A stretch of DNA of 64,000 nucleotides from Pseudopithomyces maydicus (taxonomy: Eukaryota; Ascomycota; Dothideomycetes; Pleosporales; Didymosphaeriaceae). The notes beneath the pieces were generated by a model, which worked only from the letters and a program-made list of their open reading frames with translations, did no database searches and was not told where the DNA came from. The position numbers were made by a program, and so were the translations under genes. Positions 1 through 10,751 of this stretch are shown in pieces. How positions within the stretch are numbered: position 1 is the stretch's first letter; each line of letters begins with the position of its first letter. Where the stretch lies: positions 682,001 to 746,000 of the forward strand of contig JANTUC010000005.1 in assembly GCA_026873275.1 (NCBI GenBank). Direction: 5' to 3'.

Positions 1-1191
1 TGCTGCACATTCCCCCTCCTGCCATTCTCAGGGAATGCTGTTTATCTATCAGAGGTGACAGGGCGAGCACAATCTCTCAGCGGAATTTCGTTTTTCGGCG
101 CGTATTATCGCAATTGGAACAAACGCCCGTGGCCGCATTCTTGCAAGACCAAAACGTACACCATCGGAGCTCGAACATTGAGCTTGGAGAGAAGAAGGCG
201 TAGAGTACACGCGCACGGTCCACCCGAAACATGGCGGAAAGAGCTTTGGGGTCCCGACTGCCGGAAGGGTCCGCACCACCACACTCTTCGACTCTTCGAC
301 ACTCATTCCTGCACAATTGTCTTTGTCCACCTCCTTCGCTTCCGCCAACCCCTCAAAAAGGCCTTGATCCAAACCTACACTGTTCCGTCCATCCCTCGTG
401 CATTCTCGTCGACACGTGAAACACCTATGCGAGCAACTACCCCCTGCAGGTGGGCTGTTTCATTCGCCTAACGCGCACCGTGGCCATGCTTTCTGCAGGC
501 GTATAATATGGGTCGTTCGATTGCCAATGCATACATGTGCGTTGTCATGTTTCTTTTGCTTTTGATCGACCACCAGCTTGAAACATTGGGACCATTCCAG
601 CCGTGCAATTGACCTTTGTACGAGGCACACGAAAAGCGCTTCTATGCAATGTGACAATTCATGAATACAGCCTCCATCGACAGATTCGTGAACGGTTCAT
701 CATCTGGTTCCGCTTTTCCGTATCTATTATAATTCGGTGTGCGATGCAATGGCAACCCTGGTAGCTCTTGAAGGTTGCGGCTGTCAGCATGAAAGAGGCT
801 TTGCATATCCCATTTTTCTAGCGATGGTACTCCCAGAAAGAGTCTCGTTCTATTTTTTCTCCTCATGCGCAGTCGGGGCATGCCTGAAGAACATCGTCAG
901 AAAAGATCAAACTATCGATCAAATTGATCCGCAACGTTATAGGCATCACCACATCCCTCCATTCATCAACGACAGGCGGGAATGATTAACGAAAATCCCA
1001 GGGCATAGTTTGGTCCAGTGCGAGCAAGTATGGGATCACCAAATTTTTATGCCATCCTCCCATTCCCAACATGCGTTTCAAAGCAAGTTACATTGGTCTA
1101 GGTAATCTTTGGTCGCAATTTTTCGAATAATCCTACATTTCACTCCGTCCCAGATCTTGCGGTGCCTCATACAGCTGAGTATCAGGTATTT
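1..1191. other. Intergenic, no gene recognised
   Basis: Open frames on both strands here are short, overlap one another and show no recognisable domain, signal peptide or splice-joined continuation. The right edge is the 3' flank of the minus-strand pepsin-fold gene. Confidence 0.5.
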
Positions 1192-2814
1192 CTAAGCCCA
1201 ACCCGCCTTGCGCTCCTGACCGTGCATCTCTACTTCTTTGCGACACCAAGCTACCATGTACGCTGGGGAGCGGCGACGGCGAATTCCATGTCCCGGTTGT
1301 TTTCCAACTTTCCCTCCACTTGACATCAACCGCATCGGTACCGAATCCTCATCTAGCTGATTATACTTCGACTTTACACCCTTCTGTCCCCGTTTGAAGA
1401 ACCAGAAGCCTGCAGCGGCAAAAACTAACCCACCGATGAACCCACCAATAATAGAACCAACTAGTATACCTGTGCCAGGGGTCATGGTAACGGCCTTTTC
1501 AATCTTGGGGAAGGTGTCGCAGCCGAGAGGTTGTATATCTGACTTCTGTAAAGGATCGTGATTGCGGTTTGCGATGCCGTACTCTTTCTTTGTGGCATCC
1601 CAGCGAAGGAGTATCTGGTCTGTAAAGGGTTTTCCCAGTACCCATGTTCGGTTCCCGTACGCCCCCCATCCTCCTTTGCCGATGGGAACAGTCCAGTTCT
1701 CATTATTCACCTGTTGCGCTGCTACGTCCCCGGCTCCATGGACTGTAATATTGACCTCAAGTCCGCCCTCAATGCGGAACGTCAACATACCAGTATCGTT
1801 TCCCGGTGGACCTGCGAATGCAATGTGGTCATCGTATTCTGCGCTTACCTCTCTCTTTACAATATCCTTGAACGATTTAGTCACGTTGGTCGGTAGAACC
1901 AGGAATTTGACGCCAGGATCGATGCACGCGGAAAAGGTATCCTGAATCAACGTGGCACCTTCCACGCCTGCACGAGGACGCCAATTCAGCGCTTCGACTT
2001 TGGCTTTGATCAGGCATGATAGATCTGGGTTCACGTATTTGTCGGATGGATGAAACGTGTGCCACGGGCCGGTGCTCGCTCCTACGTCTATACACCCCAA
2101 ACACAGACTCGAGTTGGACAGACTCCAGCTCGTGCTCGGCACCATGTTCGCGCTGTTCAGCGATTCCAGTATTGTAGAGTTCGGTGTCAGACCGAGCTGC
2201 GCGCTGCCGTATCCACCAAATGTTTTACCCTTCTCTGCCAGAAGAAACGTCGAAGTGAGGTTGTTCTTCGTAGGCAACGCCTGAGTTGTGGTAGTGTATA
2301 CGTCCAAATAGTCGCCGAACCGCCATACGTCCGTGAAGTAGTGGAATTCTTGATTGTTCGTCCGGTTTTCCACAAAACTCGTGCTCAGTCTAGGGTCATA
2401 TGCTCCACCATATATCTCAGCGCATTTTGCCCACCAACTGCCGTTCATTTCATGCGCAAATCCGCTCCCTTCGCCAGGTGAAACAAGTTCGGATGCAGCA
2501 TCACGCGAGAGTAGACCAGACGCAGCGTCATGGCTCGTTCGGTTTACTACCGGCACTGTCATATTGACGGGCGCATCGTAAATGCAAGTATTCGAGTATC
2601 GCGGGAGAAATACATCATCGGTTTGGAGGGACGGAACAAGAGCAATATACTGCCATGTCGAGCCGATTTGCAATGGAATGCCGGCGTGAAGAGCACCCGG
2701 AGTTATGGAAACGTTACGATAAGGAAGATTCACAGGTGGGGCGGCGCATTTCTCTGCTGCTGTGAGGTGCACGAAGAGCGCCACTACAATGGCCGTCAGG
2801 CTGAGAGGACCCAT
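1192..2814 (-). CDS. Pepsin-fold (A1-like) membrane glycoprotein, probably catalytically inactive
   Basis: Single-exon frame of 540 aa. The first true ATG of the frame is at 2814 and opens a clean signal peptide (MGPLSLTAIVVALFVHLTAA); the frame extends upstream only through a TTG. The ectodomain has many N-x-S/T sites and follows the order of fungal A1 peptidases: an N-terminal strand 'LQIGSTWQYIALVPSL', a central 'GGYGSAQLGLTPNSTILESL' helix region like the pepsin G-x-x-G-L-x-x-x-S element, and 'FSACIDPGVKFLVLP', where A1 enzymes carry their second D-T/S-G. Neither catalytic D-T/S-G is intact: the first is replaced by residues around 'LQTDDVFLP' and the second reads D-P-G. A transmembrane helix near residue 450 (ILVGSIIGGFIGGLVFAAAG) is followed by a basic cytoplasmic tail. 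Inference: a surface pseudo-protease that binds rather than cleaves. Family assignment rests on motif order alone. Confidence 0.7.
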   Translation of the reverse strand: MGPLSLTAIVVALFVHLTAAEKCAAPPVNLPYRNVSITPGALHAGIPLQIGSTWQYIALVPSLQTDDVFLPRYSNTCIYDAPVNMTVPVVNRTSHDAASGLLSRDAASELVSPGEGSGFAHEMNGSWWAKCAEIYGGAYDPRLSTSFVENRTNNQEFHYFTDVWRFGDYLDVYTTTTQALPTKNNLTSTFLLAEKGKTFGGYGSAQLGLTPNSTILESLNSANMVPSTSWSLSNSSLCLGCIDVGASTGPWHTFHPSDKYVNPDLSCLIKAKVEALNWRPRAGVEGATLIQDTFSACIDPGVKFLVLPTNVTKSFKDIVKREVSAEYDDHIAFAGPPGNDTGMLTFRIEGGLEVNITVHGAGDVAAQQVNNENWTVPIGKGGWGAYGNRTWVLGKPFTDQILLRWDATKKEYGIANRNHDPLQKSDIQPLGCDTFPKIEKAVTMTPGTGILVGSIIGGFIGGLVFAAAGFWFFKRGQKGVKSKYNQLDEDSVPMRLMSSGGKVGKQPGHGIRRRRSPAYMVAWCRKEVEMHGQERKAGWA

Positions 2815-3487
2815 GGTGATAGATTGCTTCAAAATCGCCTCATTAAAGGCATTGCGACGTGAGTTTTTAAAATCGCATCACGGATGGCTCCGAGTGTAGC
2901 ATGGAACGAGGCCAAGTAGGAGGCGAGAAGGCATGGGCGCGACGCGGGTCTACCTAACCTTCATATGTATATATGCCCCTCCGATAAGATACATTCCAAA
3001 GGGCGGGCACCAGGCACACCTGGGCACATCATCCAACCCGCTACGGCTCGTAGCTGTCCCATTCCACTGTTCAGCCCCCACATCCTATCCCTAGCCAGGG
3101 ACACGACAGTGCCATCCCTGCCTTCTTCAGCTTGCTTACAGGTGCCCCGCTTTGCCTTTTTTCTTGGGACCCCCATTTCCTCGCTGGCAAAAGCACACAA
3201 TTGGGGCCTTTGATGCGCGAAGGGAGCGCAACAATGTCGGGTGTTACGAGCAGAGGCAGAATGCAAGGCAGGATGAGGTGGTAACCGGAGGACTGTGTCA
3301 GGGCATTTGGGAACCGACTTCCGTAGCCGAATCGGCACTTGACCGGCCCGTTGAATATCAAGAATTACATTCCTTCGGATATTGTTGCTATGCTCAGGTG
3401 CATTGACATGCTGCTAGCAGTATCCTATCCTAATGCAGTTGCTGCTCTTCAATAATGCGCCATGTAGCCAAAGACTTGACTAGACAA
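2815..3487. other. Intergenic
   Basis: Upstream region of the pepsin-fold gene and 3' flank of the Maf gene, both on the minus strand. Short frames only; no motif I would defend. Confidence 0.45.
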
Positions 3488-4481
3488 CTAATCTTGGTCG
3501 CTGTCCCCAAACATGTTATCCATGTTGTCGTCCATACCTTCCTCTGGAACCATGACCTTTTCTATCAAGCCGAGCGTCACACGCAACGGCAATCCGATGA
3601 CGTTGTCATGTGAGCCTTCGATCTTCTCAATGAGGATAGAGCCTGCGCTCTGAATACCGTAACCGCCAGCTTTATCGTTGCCGTCGCGGGTTCGTACGTA
3701 TGCGAGGAGGACGTCATCGGATACTAATGCCATTAGCTGGTGGCTTGACGGAGACCAGGGTAGAGGTACCATTCGAATCAAACTTAACGCTCGTCATTTC
3801 CACGTGCGTCTCCATGGCGTAACCTGGATCAATGGGGTTTTCTAGTGGCTTCATAACTGCCACTGCCGTCGCCACCTTATGTGCGCCCTCATCTCTCAGC
3901 ATCTTCAGCATATCCAAGTGGTCCTGGGGATTCCGCGGCTTCTCCAGTATGCGCCCCTTGGAACTTATTATGATGGTGTCGGCTGCAATGACAAGCGCAG
4001 GCTCGCCCTTTGCTTCGTTGTTGACCTCGCGGGTGTAGACTTCGCGGCATTTCTGAGAGGCAGTCTCGAGAACATACTCGTAGGGCGAGAGGGACTTGGG
4101 TAGGTCTTCCTTGAATGTTGAGGGGATGATGTCGACCTGCTTCAGGCCAAGCTACGGCTCGTCAGTGCCCGGTTCGGTCGCAAGGAAAGCCGTACAAGTG
4201 GGTCGGGACTGGGAGAGGGGAATCTCCAATGGCTATGCTCGGGTTGCGGCAACGTACAATGCTCAGCAGCTGTTTCCTCCTAGGCGAAGCAGATGCTAGC
4301 ACCACGCGTCTGTTCCGGAGCACATTCAGCGCGGGTATGTCGAGCGGCAACAGCGGCGGGGGTCCCGGAGGTCTCCGCGGCGACAGAACTGCTTCTGGGG
4401 AGCGTTTGCTGAGGCGTTGACGGGCGTGGGGACGTTGCTTCTCGACTCTTCGTATGAAGGCGGGGGGTCTGAGGGAGGCAT
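3488..4481 (-). CDS. Maf/HAM1-like nucleotide pyrophosphatase (N-terminal frame unresolved)
   Basis: Maf proteins hydrolyse non-canonical or modified nucleoside triphosphates to monophosphates in the cytosol. Exons run 4258 downward on the minus strand, then 3770-4151, then 3488-3723, with introns 4152-4257 (GTACGT...GTAG) and 3724-3769 (GTACCT...TTAG, 46 nt). The spliced frame contains the phosphate-binding 'VVLASASPRRKQLL' signature, 'AADTIIISS', 'ILEKPRNPQDHLDML' and 'DKAGGYGIQSAGSILIEKI', all family hallmarks in the right order, ending in an acidic tail. The start is a problem. The Maf frame has no ATG upstream of ASASPRR; the natural start (ATG at 4481, MPPSDPPPSYEESRSN) is in another frame and would have to shift to reach 'PPGPPPLLPLDIPALN'. 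No intron of believable length bridges this. A sequence indel or real lesion in exon 1 is likely. Confidence 0.85.
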
Positions 4482-5978
4482 GGCGGGGTCGAGCAAGGCG
4501 ATGGCGAGGTAGCGATGGGATTAAGACGATTGTTCGTACGGCGATTCCAAACGATAGCAGTCAGTGCTCAATGCTGAGCAGAGTGTATAAGGGGCGGGCC
4601 GTGTGTGTCGAATTGCAGCAGGCAAGACTAAAAAGAGCTGCCATTGCTCTTTCTCGGCTGCAGTGATGGGCGATGCGGAAGGCCCGAGCTCCCATGGCGG
4701 AAGGCGCCACTGACGGGGACGAACTCCTCCAAGTCGTGCACTCGAGCTCTCCACGATGCTCTTTGGGAGTCGTCTGTCCATGTGCGGTGCTCGATTCGCA
4801 CGCGACACTGCCGTCTGGAATGCTGGAGCATCGTCCTGCCGTTTCGGGGGCTTGTCGCTCACCTTTCCGCTCTAGCCCCCCAGATACGACCGTGACTAAT
4901 CCGTCTACTGTTGGCCATGCCGTGTTTTGGGATATTGATTGATTGTTCGATAGCACTCGGGTCCGGAAGTCCAGAGGGCTGTTTCATCGGGTGCAGTATG
5001 GTGCCGGCGGTGCTCTACAAGCCTCCCTCACCACTTGTTGCTCGGCACACCATCACCTTGTCGACATCTCGGCGATTGCCCGGATGGGACATTGGAGCGT
5101 TTATGCATACACGTGCTGTGACCTTTCGCACGCATCATCCCAGTCTTTCGCCGAGGTGGCGGCCTTGCGAGCGAGTTGACCGACTCTCCTTTGGAACCAT
5201 CTCGAAACTTTTGCGTCTTCGTCCGAGGATTGGCAATCATCGCATCGAGATGGCTTGCTGCGCGTAAATTGCTGATAACAGCTTCGCGCCATAGCTGCGC
5301 CTGCGCACGTCGCGAGCCAGTGTGCCGCGTCGAAGACCATCAGCGCATAGTCGGCAGCATGCTCATGCTCACCTGGGCATCCTCACACAACATCAGGGTG
5401 CAGCTGGACAGTATCTACCGCACTGTAGACTATGCTCACCGGTTACTAATACACCACCCACGCCTACCTCGAACCGAGGCTTTGCTGGCGGCGGAATCTA
5501 ACCCTTTGAACGCTAAAGCCGACTCGTGGACACCCTCCGTCAAATCCCTTGCAACTGCCCCGCTTAGTTTTTTTCCATTGCGGCGAGCAGACGTATGATC
5601 GCCGCGTCTGCTCCGCCATGCTCACTGGTCCAATTCTACACACCCTTCTCAATTAGGCTCGACCTCCTGGTCAAGAACCATAGATCTAGCATTTGTCGTG
5701 TAAAAACTGATTTGAAACGCCCCAGTGCCGTGCATGCTGGCTTCATGTATTTGCCCGCAGTTGGCCGGATAGGAGCTAAAGCCCGAATACGCGCTTTCAC
5801 CATGATGCAATCCTCTCCGAGCATCGAGGCAGACTGATGTTATATGAGAGGCATTAACCTCGACCTTTGCACTCATCCCATACCTCTTCAACCCTTTCTT
5901 CTTAACATTCCCACCCATACCCCGCTTTGACTTTTTATTACACATCATCCACCTCGACAGCCCTACACATCCTCCATC
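4482..5978. other. Intergenic, divergent promoter region
   Basis: About 1.5 kb between the minus-strand Maf gene and the plus-strand oxidoreductase. Several overlapping frames of 60-140 codons occur on both strands but none has domain-like sequence. The last 80 bases before 5979 are pyrimidine-rich, as usual for fungal transcript leaders. Confidence 0.45.
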
Positions 5979-7097
5979 ATGGTGCAGAACAAAGGACTCA
6001 TCTTCAAGGCGGTCCCCACCGGCTGGCCTGTGGCTGGCAAGGACCTGGCAGTTGAAGCCCGCGAGTTCGACCTTGACCAGTCCCCTCCTGCGGGCGGCAT
6101 CACCGTCAAGAACTTCTATGCTTCGTTCGACCCTTACCAGCGCGGCCGCATGCGGGAGGCCAACTCCAAGTCCTACTCGCCGCCTTTCCAGCTCGGCGAG
6201 CCCATCACCAACCGCACGATTATGAAGGTCCTCAAGTCCGACAACCCTAAATTCCAGTCCGGCGATGTTATCATCTCTCCTGATGTTTCACCAATTGAGG
6301 AATACTCTGTCTTCGGCAAGGAGTTCACAGAAAGGGCCCGCAAGCTAGAGAACCCTCACAACCTCGACCCCAAGACCTTCCTTGGAGCTCTGGGTATGCC
6401 CGGTCTGACCGCCTGGTCGTCTTTCTACGAGATTGGAAAGCCGAAGAAGGGAGAGACCATCTTCATCTCCGCAGCTTCTGGAGCCGTCGGTCAGCTTGTA
6501 GGACAGCTCGCCAAGCACGAGGGTCTCAAGGTCATTGGCAGTGTCGGAAACGACGAGAAGCTGGACTTCATTCTCAACGAGCTCAAGTTCGATGCAGGCT
6601 TCAACTACAAGAAGGAGAAGCCGAGCGAGGCTCTGAGGAGACTGGCACCCGAGGGTGTCGATATTTACTACGAGAACGTCGGTGGTGAGCACCTTGAGGC
6701 TGCTATTGCAGCTATGAACAACTTCGGTCGCATCGGTAAGATCTCTTCTTCACAAGATATATATTTGGCCAAACGCTAATTTGTACCAGTTGCATGCGGT
6801 ATGATTTCTCAGTACAACAGCGCACCACAAGACATGTACCCTGTCCGCAACCTCATCCAGGTCGTCGCTAAGCGCATTAACATGCGTGGTTTCATCGTTG
6901 CCGATGCTGATATGGGACCCAAGCACTACATGGAGCACCAGCAGAAGCTGCAGCAGTGGTTGGCCGATGGCTCCTTCAAGGCGAAGCTGAGCGTCACTGA
7001 GGGTATCGACAACGGAGTCGAGGGATTCCTCGGCATGCTCAAGGGTGACAACTTCGGCAAGGCCGTGTTGCAGATTGCCGATTTGAGCAAGGAGTAA
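5979..7097 (+). CDS. MDR-superfamily NADP-dependent oxidoreductase (alkenal/one reductase, LTB4 dehydrogenase type)
   Basis: Two exons, 5979-6735 and 6790-7097, joined across a 54-nt intron (GTAAGA...ACCAG) give 354 aa. The protein has the zinc-free medium-chain layout: an N-terminal GroES-like domain ('VKNFYASFDPYQRGRMRE'), then a Rossmann domain with the NADPH loop 'FISAASGAVGQLVGQLAK', a 'VGNDEKLDFI' segment, 'GVDIYYENVGGEHLEAA' and, across the splice, 'GRIVACGMISQYN'. These are hallmarks of prostaglandin reductase/alkenal reductase-like enzymes that use NADPH to reduce activated C=C bonds. No zinc-binding Cys/His cluster of classical alcohol dehydrogenases is visible. The substrate cannot be told from sequence; detoxification of reactive carbonyls is the usual role. 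Start chosen at the first ATG, in a pyrimidine-rich leader context. Confidence 0.93.
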
Positions 7098-8137
7098 GCA
7101 TAATATGAGAAGATAAAGCTGTCTTCTAAAAGTAGTAAGAAGCTTAGCTTCCTACCCACGGCCAATAATTCAATGTAAAATAATCAACAAGCACTGTTGT
7201 TCTTCTTCAATGACGTGACCTAGACATCGGGATGACTGAACTCTTGTGCCATGCTAATGGCTCGCGTCTTGGCTGCATGCTACGGAAAGCATGCCGTCTT
7301 TTTCCTTTCCAAGCGCCCCCTCTCCTGCAGAACCTCATTTTCAGTTCATTCTATTGACTATCAATTATCATACTGTTCACGATTTTGTCAACCCACTCGA
7401 GTTTCGCAGTACGTAGTGAACAACGCGCAGACGACCTAGGATCTGGTATCGCACGAAACATGCCACCTCCCGAATATACATGCGAATGTTCCGTTGCTAC
7501 TCATCCTTCCAAACTTTCTGTGCCGTCTTTGGCCTCATGAGGAGCAGATCGAGCGGAAGGATTACTGCTTCGGGTGCGGGAAGACTCCCGTATTAAGCCT
7601 GCGACAACTATCGCCCGTGTGCTCTAGACCTCCTCGTCGTCTTCTTATGTACCTCTACACGAGCTCCAAGAACCTTCGTATTGCTCCAAAAGCTATTTGC
7701 TGGACTCGGCCGGAGAAACCCTCTATCGATACCGCTCTCGCAACGTGCTTGCAGGTTTACGCAGGGAAGGAACGCAACGTCGATTAATCGAGGACAATTG
7801 ACCGTCAACACATCGCAAAGAGATGGGTAAAGAGATGCTTAGGTGATACAGCCAACAATCTGAGCACTACCAGTTCAATATGGAAGAAGGATGCGGTCCA
7901 GGGTTTCCCGTCTGAGTATGCACGCACGAGCGAACGGCAGGGATCCTATCCCCGCATCCACAGCACACCCATGAGCTCCAGGCCTGATAAATGGCAATGA
8001 TATGCTACCCTTATCGCGTTCATTGGGCGTGCATAAGTCAGCTCTTTGCCCTGCAGAAAGCGGGATTTCATACAGTTTCACCTCACTCTCACTTCGATTT
8101 TTGCTGAGGACGAGAAGCGGTGGAAGCGCAGAGCACT
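7098..8137. other. Intergenic
   Basis: 3' flank of the oxidoreductase and promoter of the sugar transporter. No coding sequence I can support; frames are short and compositionally random. Confidence 0.45.
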
Positions 8138-9784
8138 ATGGCAACCGACACCAAAGACACCGATGTTCCGGCTGAATTGCGAAAGCTGTCCATCCATGCG
8201 GAGCATGCTGAGGAGATCGCGGAGGCGGTCGCAATCGAGCATACGCTGTCCTTCTGGGAAGCCGTGAAGCTTTACCCTAAAGCCATCTGTTGGTCCATGT
8301 ACTTCAGCATGGGCGTCATTATGCTATGTACGCGCTCGTTCAGTTCTCTCGAGAATGATATTAACCCTACACACAGCCTTCGACCCACAGCTCCTTGGTA
8401 ACTTGTACGCGATGCCTGCGTTCCAGAGAGATTTTGGCTACATCTTTGAGGGCGAGTACATCATCTCCGCAGCATGGCAAACCGGTCTTTCCATGGGCAA
8501 CCCAATTGGACAGGTCGTAGGCGCGCTCGCAGCTGGATACCCCATGGAATGGTACGGTAGAAAGAGGACATTTAACGTGTGCGTGGTCCTTGTCGCTGGC
8601 CTTGTCTTCATCCAATTTTTTGCCCGCTCGCTCAAGGTGTTACTCGCTGGAGAGCTGCTCGGAGGTTTAGTGTTGGGTGCCTTCGTCGTCATTGCACCCT
8701 CTTACGCGTCGGAAGTCACGCCTTTGGCGATGAGGAGCGTTTCGACATCGTATGTCAATCTGTGCTTCGTGACAGGCCAGCTTCTGGGTAATGGGGTGAC
8801 GGCTGCGACGAAAGATTTGGATACTCATTGGGCGTACTCGATTCCGTTCGCGCTGCAGTGGTTCTGGATTCTTATCATCCTGCCTGGGATGTGGTTTGCG
8901 CCTGAGTCCCCCTGGTGGCTTGCTCGACAAGGTCGCTATGACGACGCGGAAGTATCGCTTCGCAGACTTTCCAGTAAACATGTAAATGTAAAAGCCGTCC
9001 TTGCTCAGCTCATCGAAACCGATCGGCTCGAAACCGCCATGGAGGCTGGCTCAACATACACCGACGTGTTTCGCAAAGTTAATTGGCGACGGACGGAGAT
9101 CGCTATTGGTGTCTACGCGACGCAAGTTCTTTGTGGCATCTATCTGATCAACTACGGGACGTATTTCTTCAGTCTAGCCGGCCTCGACACAACACAGGCG
9201 TACAACATGGGTATAGGCTTTATGGCCGTAGGATGGGTTAGCACCATATTCAGTTGGTTTCTCATGCAACGATATGGCCGTCGAATTCTCTACAATACCG
9301 GGCTGACCATCCTCATGATCATCATGTTCCTTGTCGGCATTCTGGATGTCGTGCCTACCAAGGGTGCAGTGTGGACTCAATCTACTCTTCTGTTGGTCTG
9401 GAACTTTACGTTCGACTGGAGGTACTTTCATCGATATCTGTGGTGCTTCAGTGTGATCTAACTAGTCTCAGTGTCGGACCCGTGGCTTATGCCATCTTCT
9501 GCGAAGTCTCCGCCACCCGTGTACGCTCCAAGACCATCGCCGTTGCAACTGCCATCCAAGCCATTGTTGGCATCATCATGACGGTCGCAATACCATACCT
9601 TATCAACCCCGATCAGGCCGCACTGAGAGGAAAGCTCGGGTTCTTTTTTGGAGGCCTGAGCGTACCATGTTTGGTTTGGTGTTGGTTCAGGGTTCCAGAA
9701 ATGAAGGGTCGGACGTATGAGGAGCTTGACATCATGTTTGAGAGGGGAGTGAAGACGAGAGAGTTCAAAACTTACCAGATTTGA
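8138..9784 (+). CDS. MFS sugar transporter (maltose/hexose permease type)
   Basis: Three exons, 8138-8327, 8377-9421 and 9472-9784, give 515 aa with about 12 hydrophobic segments. The start is the ATG of MATDTKDTD; the frame upstream is open only from a GTG. Family marks: 'FDPQLLGNLYAMPAFQRDFG' after the first helix, 'GRKRTFN' in the loop between helices 2 and 3, 'PESPWWLARQGRYDDAEVSL' after helix 6 (the PESPR-like motif) and 'PVAYAIFCEVSATRVRSKT' after helix 9. This arrangement is typical of fungal alpha-glucoside/maltose permeases in the plasma membrane. Intron 1 is 49 nt; intron 2 (9422-9471) has two in-frame acceptors 6 nt apart, and I prefer the downstream CTCAG because a CTAAC branch site overlaps the upstream one. 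The actual sugar is not determinable. Confidence 0.92.
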
Positions 9785-10751
9785 AGAGTTCAAGTTGGTA
9801 TAACGGGATATTTCACATAGATACTTCTCTCCGAGATAGTTCAGGTCTTCAGGGAGTGTGGTTAGTTCGATAAACAATCTACACCCTTCACCTCACTGTG
9901 TTGGTATCCCTTCTCGTGTTGCTTAGTGTACAGATGAACATGGGTTTGTTACACAAGTGACTGAGCCTCTATGACAATGAAAAAAAATCCAATTAATTGA
10001 CACATGAGTCGAGGAGACTCTCGGGACTTCTAGTAGTTAATATTTACTTTGAATAGATGTAGCTTGTCCATCTTTGAGTGTGTCATAGTGATGAGGACAA
10101 CATTGATCTTTAGATCATGTTTCGGAAATTCAGATACATCCACCGTTATGTCTAAGGATTCTCAGACTTAAACTACAAACATGGATGGAGTGAAAGAGCA
10201 CCTGCATTACACGAGGCTTTTCGTTACTCGATGTTTCCTCTTGCTCTTCCCAACCGCTACGAAATTCTGTAGGGTCATTCCACACTGGCTAATTGTTTAG
10301 AAAAACGTATGTATTCATCAAAGCTACTTAACATTAGATTTTAAGCACATCCTGACACCCAGTAGTTTCTCATTACATAGTCCAACTTTCTTGGGGTTGT
10401 AGCACGATACTTGTCTCTCATTTGCTCTAGGAAAGTCTCGACGAGAGATGTCTGCTTCGGTGGGCCCTCACCTCACTACTGCTGCCCTCGAGTGAAGCGC
10501 TTGCAACAACTCCCACGTGTTGCCAAGGCGTGTCGTCTAGATAGCAAACGGACGCGCACATAAATTTCACTTCTATCGCGAGCCTCCACCTTCTCTTCAC
10601 TCTTAACACGCTACTCGTACCTCGCTGCTCTCTGCTCTCTCTTTGCTCTCTTCTCTTGATCTGCTCTTTGCTCTCTCTCTTCTCTCTGCTCTCTATCTGC
10701 TCTCCGTCTCCAACTTTGCCACTTGCTATCAAGTCTCCCCAAGAAGCCAAC
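9785..10751. other. Intergenic, AT-rich, with a CT-rich leader at its right end
   Basis: About 1 kb with no coding frame of note and noticeably AT-richer than the flanking genes. The final 130 bases are a strong pyrimidine tract leading into the F-box gene. Confidence 0.5.
10620..10735 (+). promoter_or_regulatory. CT-rich tract upstream of the F-box gene
   Basis: Iterated CTCTGCTCTCTC-like blocks on the plus strand end about 16 bases before the chosen ATG at 10752. Pyrimidine tracts of this type sit just upstream of, or in, the transcript leader of many filamentous-fungal genes. Inference from position and composition only. Confidence 0.5.

Noticed and set aside
4561..4956. 131-codon minus-strand frame upstream of Maf
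   Set aside because: No conserved sequence and no splice link to the Maf frame; probably random.
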